Source: an uncultured Acetobacteraceae bacterium
GTDB taxonomy: Bacteria; Pseudomonadota; Alphaproteobacteria; Acetobacterales; Acetobacteraceae
Assembly: GCA_937874445.1 (NCBI GenBank)
Contig: CALNAL010000005.1
Location: forward strand, 1-20,589
Length of the DNA stretch: 20,589 nucleotides
Direction: 5' to 3'
Position 1 is the stretch's first letter, and each line of letters starts with the position of its first letter. Shown here piece after piece: positions 15,035 to 20,589 of this stretch. A program made the translations under genes and the position numbers. The notes beneath the pieces were generated by a model. It had not been told where the DNA came from, ran no database searches, and worked only from the letters and a program-made list of their open reading frames with translations.

Positions 15035-15170
15035 AGGCTTCCAATAGTTTGTCCAACATGTAAAATCTATTTATGTTATGGAATACAAGATTTAAATTAT
15101 ATGTGAGATACTGCATTAATATTATGAACACAAAAGTGCAATCAAACCGTCGCACAAAATCGCTTCTCCC
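15035..15170 (-). promoter_or_regulatory. AT-rich promoter island upstream of phnS
   Basis: In strong contrast to the GC-rich genes on both sides, this stretch is mostly A/T. On the minus strand it has a perfect -10 box, TATAAT (15101-15096), about 155 nt before the phnS ATG, but no good -35 at the right distance, which suggests an activator. TTATGGAATACAA (15076-15088) has the T-N11-A form of LysR-type sites, and ATTTAAAT (15090-15097) is a palindrome touching the -10 box. Confidence 0.55.
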
Positions 15171-15182
15171 CTTGGGCACGGG

Positions 15183-16532
15183 TCAACCGGCAAGCACGGC
15201 AGCCTCGAAAATGGCGAGGGCGCGATCGAGATCCGCGCGCGCGATGACGAGCGGGGGCGAGAGCGTCAACACGTTGCCACTGCTGATCTTGAAGCTCAGT
15301 CCCTCGTCCAGGCAGCGGTAGAGAATCCGCTCGGCCCGGGCCGGGTCGGGAGCGTCGTCGCTGCATCCCGCGACGATTTCCACGCCGAGCATCAGCCCGC
15401 GCCCGCGGATGTCGCCGACCCAGGGGACGCGTTCCGCCAGGGTCTCGAGACGCGTGCGGGCCTGGGCGCCCAGCTCCGCCGCGCGCTCGGCCAGCCCCTC
15501 CTCGCGGAGAATCGCGAGCGTGGTCAGGGCGGCCCGGGCACAGAGCGGATTTTTCTCGTGCGTGTAGTGGCCAATCGCATAGTCGCCGGCTACATCGAGG
15601 TCGTGGCGCGCCACCACCGCGGCGATCGGCAACATCGCGCCTCCCAGCGCTTTTCCGAGCACCAGGATGTCGGGCACCACGCCTTCGTGCTCGCAGGCGA
15701 AAAAGCGGCCGGTCTTGCCCAGACCCGTGGGGATCTCGTCGAAGATCAGCAGCGTGCCGTGGCGGTCGCAGGCGGCGCGGACCTCCTTCCAGAATCCCGG
15801 CGCGGCAACCAGCGGGGAGGCGCGCATGGGCTCGGCAATGAAGGCGGCGACGTCGCCTTCGCGCTCGAGTACATAGGAGATGGTCGCCGCACAGGCCCGC
15901 GCGGAATCGGCGAGCGAATGCGTGCCGTAGGGACAGCGATGCGCCGCCCACGGCGCGACGTGTTCCGCGCCGGGAAGCAGCGGGCCCGCGATGCCGGAGC
16001 GGAAGGTCGCCTCGCCGCCCACGCTCGCCGCCCCGAATCCCGCCCCGTGGAAGGCATCCCAGAAGGAGAGGGTCTTGAAGCGCCCCGTGGCGGCGCGGGC
16101 GAGCTTGAGGGCCACCTCGATCGCATCCGAGCCCCCGGTGGTGAACAGCACCTTGTCGAGCCTGCCCGGAGCCAGGCGGCCGAGGGTTTCGGCGAGCGCC
16201 ACGGATGTCTCGCAGGTGAAACGGCGCGGGGCGAAGCAGAGTTCGTCCATCTGCGCCCGCAGCGCCGCCTTCAGGCGCGGATGGGCATAGCCGATGTGAT
16301 GGACCGAGTTGCCGTGGAAATCCATGTAGCGCCGGCCTGCGAGATTCTCGATCCAGATCCCTTCGGCATGGGCGATGGCGTCGAGACAGGGCGTGGACAG
16401 GCTCTGGTGGAGGAAGGCACGGGAATCGCGCTCCAGCAGTTCCCGCGTCGGCGCATGAGCCATGCTGGCGCGCCGGGTGGCGCCGGCGGCGGAGGTGTTG
16501 GCTTCGCCCTCGGTGTGCGTATGCGCGGTCAT
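15183..16532 (-). CDS. pbfA: Class-III aminotransferase-fold PLP enzyme, probable (R)-1-hydroxy-2-aminoethylphosphonate ammonia-lyase
   Basis: 449-residue PLP enzyme of the class-III aminotransferase fold. Visible are RYMDFHGNSVHHIGYAHP (about 68-85), the phosphate-binding TTGGSDAIE (131-139), the cofactor aspartate D265 in LLIFDEIPTGLGKTG and the Schiff-base lysine K294 in VLGKALGG. Genes of this type beside phnW/phnX are often annotated as aminotransferases. Known PbfA enzymes instead eliminate ammonia from (R)-1-hydroxy-AEP, giving phosphonoacetaldehyde. The MDFHGN-VH--GY-HP segment and the position directly after phnW support that role. The start ATG 16532 is 7 nt after the phnW stop, without a clear ribosome site; MAHAPTREL (16464) is an alternative. 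A real transaminase for AEP or another amine cannot be excluded from sequence alone. Confidence 0.75.
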   Translation of the reverse strand: MTAHTHTEGEANTSAAGATRRASMAHAPTRELLERDSRAFLHQSLSTPCLDAIAHAEGIWIENLAGRRYMDFHGNSVHHIGYAHPRLKAALRAQMDELCFAPRRFTCETSVALAETLGRLAPGRLDKVLFTTGGSDAIEVALKLARAATGRFKTLSFWDAFHGAGFGAASVGGEATFRSGIAGPLLPGAEHVAPWAAHRCPYGTHSLADSARACAATISYVLEREGDVAAFIAEPMRASPLVAAPGFWKEVRAACDRHGTLLIFDEIPTGLGKTGRFFACEHEGVVPDILVLGKALGGAMLPIAAVVARHDLDVAGDYAIGHYTHEKNPLCARAALTTLAILREEGLAERAAELGAQARTRLETLAERVPWVGDIRGRGLMLGVEIVAGCSDDAPDPARAERILYRCLDEGLSFKISSGNVLTLSPPLVIARADLDRALAIFEAAVLAG

Positions 16533-16539
16533 GGCGCGC

Positions 16540-17727
16540 TCAGGCGGCGAGAGCGACGCGCTGCGCCAGCGCCTCGGGCGCCGGGGCCGCGCTGCGCACA
16601 CCCATCTCGGCGAGGCAATCGCATGCCGCCGCCACCACGCGACGCATGACCCTCTCGTCCATGCGCCCGATGCAGCCAAGGCGAAAGCTCTCCGTCTGCG
16701 TGAGCTTGCCGGGATAAATGATGAATCCCTTCTGCTTCATCAGTTCGTAGAAGCGCGGAAACCGGAAGGCTGGATCGGCAGGACTGAAGAACGTGACGAT
16801 GATGGGAGAAAGCCAACGATCGGGCAGCAGGGTCTCGAAGCCCGCCGTGCGCATGCCGTCGACCAGCACGTCGCGGTTGCGCATGTAGCGTGCGCCGCGT
16901 CCGGCGACGCCCCCTTCGGCCGCGTGGATCTCCAGCGCCTTGAGAAAGGCTGCGACGGCGTGCGTGGGCGGCGTGAAGCGCCACTGCCCCGACGTCTCCA
17001 GGGTCTCCCACTGCGCGGCAAGGTCGAGCGAGAGGGAGTGGCAGCGCCCCTTCGCCGCCGCCAGATCGCTGCGGCGCGCGAAGACGAAGCCGAAACCCGG
17101 CACCCCCTCGATGCATTTGTTCGCCGAGGAAACGAGGGCGTCGTAGCGGAAGTCTGAGAGCGCGGCAGGCACGGCCCCGAAGGCGCTCATCGAATCGACC
17201 AGGAGACGACACCCGGCGGCGTAGGCGGCGCGGGAAATCTCCGCCACCGGATTGAGGATTCCCGAACTCGTCTCGCAATGCACCGCGAACACGTGGGTGA
17301 GCGCCGGATCGGCCGCCAGGGCCGCCGAGACGTCCTCGCCGCGAGGGGGAAGATAGTCGCCCGTGTCGATCACCGTCACGCCACGGCCGATGCGGCGCAG
17401 CGTCTCGGCGGCACGCTTGCCGTACGCGCCGTTGGCCAGCACCAGGACCTTGCCCTCGCGCGGCACCAGGGTGCCCAGCATCGCCTCGACGCAGAACGTG
17501 CCGCTGCCTTGCATCGGCACGCACGTGAAGGCGCCGTCGGCATCGCCGATCAGCGCGAGCAGGTCCTGGCGCAAGCGGGCGGTGAGGGCGCGGAAGTCGC
17601 CGTCCCACGAGCCCCAGTCGCGCAGCATGGCCTGCTTGACCTCGCGGGCGGTGGTCAGCGGGCCCGGGGTCAGCAGATAGGGTTCGCCCAGCGCGGGCGG
17701 GGCAAAAGGATCGCGGGCGGCGGACAT
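16540..17727 (-). CDS. phnW: 2-Aminoethylphosphonate-pyruvate transaminase
   Basis: PLP-dependent class-V transaminase that converts AEP and pyruvate to phosphonoacetaldehyde and alanine, the first step of the phosphonatase pathway. 395 residues. It opens with the family signature YLLTPGPLTT, then WGSWDGDF and the PMQGSGTFCVEAML cofactor loop. VDSMSAFGAVP holds the cofactor aspartate D178, and SSANKCIEGVPGFGF holds the Schiff-base lysine K204. The C-terminal GFIIYPGKLTQTESFRLGCIGRM is diagnostic. An AGGGAG lies 9 nt before the ATG. The frame has about 20 extra C-terminal residues (SAAPAPEALAQRVALAA) beyond the conserved part. It is the first gene of the unit with pbfA and diverges from the LysR gene. 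Confidence 0.97.
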   Translation of the reverse strand: MSAARDPFAPPALGEPYLLTPGPLTTAREVKQAMLRDWGSWDGDFRALTARLRQDLLALIGDADGAFTCVPMQGSGTFCVEAMLGTLVPREGKVLVLANGAYGKRAAETLRRIGRGVTVIDTGDYLPPRGEDVSAALAADPALTHVFAVHCETSSGILNPVAEISRAAYAAGCRLLVDSMSAFGAVPAALSDFRYDALVSSANKCIEGVPGFGFVFARRSDLAAAKGRCHSLSLDLAAQWETLETSGQWRFTPPTHAVAAFLKALEIHAAEGGVAGRGARYMRNRDVLVDGMRTAGFETLLPDRWLSPIIVTFFSPADPAFRFPRFYELMKQKGFIIYPGKLTQTESFRLGCIGRMDERVMRRVVAAACDCLAEMGVRSAAPAPEALAQRVALAA

Positions 17728-17806
17728 CTCGGGGCACTCCCTTCGGGAAACAGCGAAGGCCTCACTATCGGCATCCGGAACCCATCCGCTAAATCGCTAT
17801 TTTGGA

Positions 17807-17824
17807 TTGAAACATAAGTTTCAA
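17807..17824. promoter_or_regulatory. Inverted repeat in the phnW/lysR divergent promoter region
   Basis: TTGAAAC (17807-17813) and GTTTCAA (17818-17824) are exact reverse complements around ATAA. It lies in the 184-nt gap, 80-97 nt before phnW and about 88 nt before the LysR gene, where LysR-type proteins usually bind. A TTGAAA hexamer within it could also be a -35 box in either direction. The spacing is not the classical T-N11-A, so assignment to this regulator is inferred from position. Confidence 0.55.
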
Positions 17825-17911
17825 CGATACCTCGGCGACATGGCCTCATGATGGTGCGGAAAACCATTCCCTGCCGGCATTCCCTCGCCGGCCCCGATCG
17901 CAGGAGACGCC

Positions 17912-18829
17912 GTGCGCTACGTCCAGTTGCGGGCCTTCCACTATGTCGCGACGCATGGCGGCTTCTCCCGAGCCGCCCGCGAGCTGCATCTGACCCAGCC
18001 GGCCATCTCCGACCAGGTCCGCAAGCTGGAAGAGGAGTACGACGTCCTGCTCTTCAGTCGCCAGCGCAAGCAGATCGCGTTGACGCCGGCCGGCGAGAAG
18101 CTGCTCGCCATCACCCGCCGGATGTTCGACACCGAGAGCCAGGCGCTCGATCTCCTGTCGGAATCGCGCGCCCTGCGGGCGGGACGGCTGCGGCTGGTGG
18201 TCGATGCGGTGCATCACGTGCTGCCGGTCCTTGCCGCCTTTCGCGCGCATTATCCCGGGGTGGCGGTCTCGGTGCGGGCGGGCAACACCGAGACGGTGAT
18301 GGCGGCGCTGATGGGCTACGAGGCGGAGGTGGGCGTGCTCGGCGAGATGCCGGCCCTGCGCGAGGTCGATACGCTGCGCCTCGACGCCACGCCGATCTGC
18401 GCCTTCGTGGCCGTCGGTCACCCCCTGGCACGGGAGGGCACCTTCGGCTGGGCTCGCCTCGCACGCCTGCCGCTGGTCATGCGCGAGCCGGGCTCGCACA
18501 CCCGCCAGATGGTGGAGGCGGCGGCGGCGCGGGCGGGCGTGGAACTCGGCTGCGCCATCGAGGCGGAGGGGCGCGAAGCGGTGCGCGAGATCGTGGCGCG
18601 GGGGCTCGGGGTCGGCTTCATCTGCCAGGCGGAATTCGGCAACGATCCACGGCTGGTCTCGATCCCTCTGGAAGGGCGGCCCATCCTGATGGAGGAGGTG
18701 CTGGTCTCTCTCTCCGAGCGGGCCGAAACCAAGGCGATCCATGCCTTCTTCGAGACGGCGCGTGGAATCAAGGCGCTGCAGGTACAATGGCCGCCGGTCG
18801 CGAATCAAGCTCGCGGCGGTTCTGGATGA
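17912..18829 (+). CDS. LysR-type regulator of AEP catabolism
   Basis: 305-residue transcription factor, divergent from phnW. The N-terminal winged helix-turn-helix is residues 1-60 (FHYVATHGGFSRAARELHLTQPAISDQVRKLEEEYDVLLFSR, then LTPAGEKLL). A linker helix follows, then a two-lobed periplasmic-binding-like effector domain (about 90-295, starting AGRLRLVVDAVHHVLPVLAAFRAHYPGV). It resembles the LysR group tied to aminoethylphosphonate operons. The effector is unknown; AEP or phosphonoacetaldehyde are candidates. The start is GTG 17912 with AGGAG (17902-17906) 5 nt upstream. It probably activates phnW-pbfA and perhaps phnS. Confidence 0.92.
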   Translation: MRYVQLRAFHYVATHGGFSRAARELHLTQPAISDQVRKLEEEYDVLLFSRQRKQIALTPAGEKLLAITRRMFDTESQALDLLSESRALRAGRLRLVVDAVHHVLPVLAAFRAHYPGVAVSVRAGNTETVMAALMGYEAEVGVLGEMPALREVDTLRLDATPICAFVAVGHPLAREGTFGWARLARLPLVMREPGSHTRQMVEAAAARAGVELGCAIEAEGREAVREIVARGLGVGFICQAEFGNDPRLVSIPLEGRPILMEEVLVSLSERAETKAIHAFFETARGIKALQVQWPPVANQARGGSG

Positions 18830-19073
18830 GTCCCGGGGATGACGCCTTTCGCGGGCAAAATCCGAGGCGGTTTCTTGAAGCTTTCATGACGCTCTTGCCG
18901 ACTCGTCGAGGGAGCATGGATCAAATCCAGGGAGTGTGTACGGATTCGACCCGCATCAGGCCGCAGACACATGCCATGACAACGGCAAGACCTCCGATGG
19001 GCTTTTCCCGACACGGGACAATGCGCTCGAGGCGCTGCTGCGGCAGGCTTTGCCAATTTATTCCGAAATCGTT

Positions 19074-20444
19074 ATGAACAACCTCCTTCCCGCCCCCGTC
19101 GCTCCGATCCCGGGCTCCCACGTCCTGGAAATCTTCTATTTCGACGCGGGAGGCGGCCACCGGGCCGCCATGACGTCGCTGCGCAGCGTGATCGCCGAGC
19201 GTCATCCCGACTGGACCGTCGTGTCCGTCGATCTGCAACACCTACTGGAACCCGTCGACCCGGTACACCGAGTCACCGCCAGGGTCACCCGCCCGCTGCG
19301 CCAATGGCTCGCCCCTGTGGCACCGAACCTGCGCTTCGGTCCGGTCCAGTCCCAGTCTGTGTACAATGCCGCTCTCCGGCACGGCGCCACCTATTCCTGC
19401 GGCGTCGTCCTGCCGATGCTCAAGCTCTATATCAAACGCCACTCCCCGGCGATCGAGGCCGTGCTGCGTGCCTACTGGTGCGCCTCGGAAAGGCCGGTCC
19501 CCGACATGGTCGTTTCCGTCGTCCCCAATTTCAACGGCTGCCTCTTTCGCGCGCTGAAGGCCGTCCACCCCGGCGTTGCATATGTCACCATCATGACGGA
19601 TCTGCTCGATTGTCCCCCGCGCTTCTGGATGGAAGATCAGGACCAGGTCCTCATCGTCGGCACCAAGCGCGCGGCCCGCCAGGCACGGGAAAGCGGATTC
19701 TATGCCCCGCACAAGGTCTTTCAGGTCTCCGGCATGATGTTGCGCCCGGAGTTCAGCCATCCCCCCGCGCGGTCGGCCCTGACACGGCAGGACCTCGGAC
19801 TCTCGCCCAACCGCCCGGTTGCCCTCGTCATGTTCGGCGGAAACGGTTCGGGATCGGCACGATTGATCGTGGAGAAACTCGCCGCTGCTTTCCCCGCCCT
19901 GCAGACCATCGTGCTGTGCGGTTCCAACCGCCGTCTGTTGCAGCAACTCGGGCACCGGCAGGGGTGCGCCGCCGTCGGCTTCGTCAGCAACGTCGCCGAC
20001 TACATGCGCCTGGCTGACTTCTTCATCGGCAAGCCCGGTCCCGGCAGCCTCAGCGAGGCGGTGCAGACGGGGTGTCCGGTCATCGTCGAGGGCAACGCCC
20101 GCACCATGCCGCAAGAGCGGCCCAACCTGGCGTGGGTGAAGGAGAACAGGCTCGGCATCGTCGTGCGCAGCTTCCGTCGCAGCCTGGTCAAGGCGGTTCG
20201 GCGCATGCTCTCCGACCTTCCTATCTACCAGGCCAACCTTCGCCGCAACGTCCCCGCCAACCGCGCCGTCTTCGAGGTCGTCGAAATCCTCGAGCAGGTA
20301 CCCGGCCGCGAACGCCAGCGCGATGACATCGAGTCCAGCTCTCGGGATTTCCCCTTCCCCGCCATGCAGGACGGGGAGACCGGCGCCCCCCTGTCATCGG
20401 GCCGGCGCCCCTGCGGCCGGGATCGGCCAGGCCCTCTCGCATGA
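19074..20444 (+). CDS. MGDG-synthase/MurG-like (GT28-type) glycosyltransferase
   Basis: 456-residue GT-B glycosyltransferase. The N-terminal domain carries FDAGGGHRAAMTSL (residues 23-36), the glycine-rich acceptor-side loop of the monogalactosyldiacylglycerol synthase family. VTIMTDLLDCPPRFWM is a second family landmark. The C-terminal nucleotide-sugar domain has VMFGGNGSG and GKPGPGSLSEA (from 319) followed by PQERPN. Relatives move a sugar from a UDP-sugar to diacylglycerol or a similar lipid on the membrane; the true acceptor here is unknown. The ATG at 19074 fits the family N-terminus but has no clear ribosome site. An upstream GTG (18936) would add 46 residues of low family character. 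The last 50 residues are low-complexity and overlap a terminator-like repeat. The 244-nt gap after the LysR gene holds nothing I recognise. Confidence 0.8.
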   Translation: MNNLLPAPVAPIPGSHVLEIFYFDAGGGHRAAMTSLRSVIAERHPDWTVVSVDLQHLLEPVDPVHRVTARVTRPLRQWLAPVAPNLRFGPVQSQSVYNAALRHGATYSCGVVLPMLKLYIKRHSPAIEAVLRAYWCASERPVPDMVVSVVPNFNGCLFRALKAVHPGVAYVTIMTDLLDCPPRFWMEDQDQVLIVGTKRAARQARESGFYAPHKVFQVSGMMLRPEFSHPPARSALTRQDLGLSPNRPVALVMFGGNGSGSARLIVEKLAAAFPALQTIVLCGSNRRLLQQLGHRQGCAAVGFVSNVADYMRLADFFIGKPGPGSLSEAVQTGCPVIVEGNARTMPQERPNLAWVKENRLGIVVRSFRRSLVKAVRRMLSDLPIYQANLRRNVPANRAVFEVVEILEQVPGRERQRDDIESSSRDFPFPAMQDGETGAPLSSGRRPCGRDRPGPLA

Positions 20445-20465
20445 GGGGAAGCTGCGATCCCGGCC
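20415..20465 (+). terminator. Long two-part hairpin spanning the glycosyltransferase stop codon
   Basis: GGCCGGGATCG (20415-20425) and CGATCCCGGCC (20455-20465) are an exact 11-bp inverted repeat. Nested inside, CCCTC (20432-20436) pairs with GAGGG (20443-20447). The TGA stop (20442-20444) lies at the edge of the inner stem. Only a weak T-rich stretch (GTTTTC near 20479-20484) follows. It most likely ends or stabilises the glycosyltransferase transcript and insulates the promoter behind it. Confidence 0.6.
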
Positions 20466-20487
20466 TCGTAATGTAAACGTTTTCATC

Positions 20488-20521
20488 CTGTCGCCGGACT
20501 GTCATGCTCCCCCGCTAGAGA
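20488..20521 (+). promoter_or_regulatory. PHO box and promoter reading out of the contig
   Basis: CTGTCGC (20488-20494) and CTGTCAT (20499-20505) form two 7-mers separated by 4 nt, the layout of a PhoB binding box (consensus CTGTCAT repeated every 11 bp). The second copy is a perfect match and the first has 5 of 7. Ten bases later comes TAGAGA (20516-20521), a weak -10 at the spacing seen in Pho promoters. The regulated gene would begin beyond the contig end. Confidence 0.6.
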
Positions 20522-20552
20522 GAGGGCATGGATTGTTCACCGCCCTCCCGCC

Positions 20553-20589
20553 CTGTCTCTTATACACATCTCCGAGCCCACGAGACATG
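20553..20589. other. Nextera sequencing adapter (artefact)
   Basis: CTGTCTCTTATACACATCT (20553-20571) is the reverse-complement Tn5 mosaic end, followed by CCGAGCCCACGAGAC (20572-20586) and ATG, the first bases of the reverse complement of the index seen at the left end. Genomic sequence ends at 20552. Confidence 0.99.

Noticed and set aside
1..20589. CRISPR array, rRNA, toxin-antitoxin or defence system
   Set aside because: No regularly spaced repeats, no rRNA sequence and no gene pairs of that type were seen on either strand.

Overview
The window is a 20.5 kb GC-rich assembly contig from an alphaproteobacterium, most likely a member of the Rhodospirillales. That placement rests on a short-form HisG, the gene order hisG-hisD / infA-maf-RNase E/G-yacG-tRNA-Phe, strong codon bias, and an NikABCDE/PhnSTUV-WX gene content typical of soil and aquatic alphaproteobacteria. 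Bases 1-48 and 20553-20589 are not biological: they are Illumina Nextera adapter (Tn5 mosaic end plus P7-side primer and index).

Region 1 (51-3954, + strand) is a compact housekeeping block: the 3' end of hisG, hisD, infA, maf, a minimal RNase E/G-family gene and yacG, closed by tRNA-Phe(GAA). Genes touch or overlap (hisG/hisD and RNase/yacG by ATGA).

Region 2 (3955-4997) is a decayed integration scar immediately 3' of tRNA-Phe. It holds a perfect 11-bp inverted repeat, the frameshifted N-terminal fragment of a tyrosine integrase, an antisense fragment of a pRiA4b ORF-3-family gene, and several hairpins.

Region 3 (4998-9931, - strand) is a nikABCDE nickel ABC importer. All six residues of E. 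coli NikA that I could compare for ligand binding are conserved at a constant offset. A NikR-like operator very close in sequence to the E. coli nik operator, but one base shorter, covers the predicted -10 box.

Region 4 (10264-18829) is a 2-aminoethylphosphonate (AEP) gene cluster. On the - strand lie phnW, a class-III-aminotransferase-fold gene that I assign to PbfA ((R)-1-hydroxy-2-aminoethylphosphonate ammonia-lyase), phnS, phnT, phnU, phnV and phnX. A LysR-type regulator diverges on the + strand. PhnSTUV imports AEP. PhnW and PbfA converge on phosphonoacetaldehyde (from AEP and from hydroxy-AEP), which PhnX splits to acetaldehyde and phosphate. An AT-rich island with a perfect TATAAT separates pbfA from phnS, so there are probably two transcription units.

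Region 5 (19074-20552) holds an MGDG-synthase/MurG-like glycosyltransferase, probably acting on a lipid, followed by a long terminator-like inverted repeat and a PHO box that points out of the contig. Phosphonate use, a possible lipid glycosyltransferase and a PHO box side by side suggest a phosphorus-related neighbourhood, but only the phosphonate part is firmly supported.
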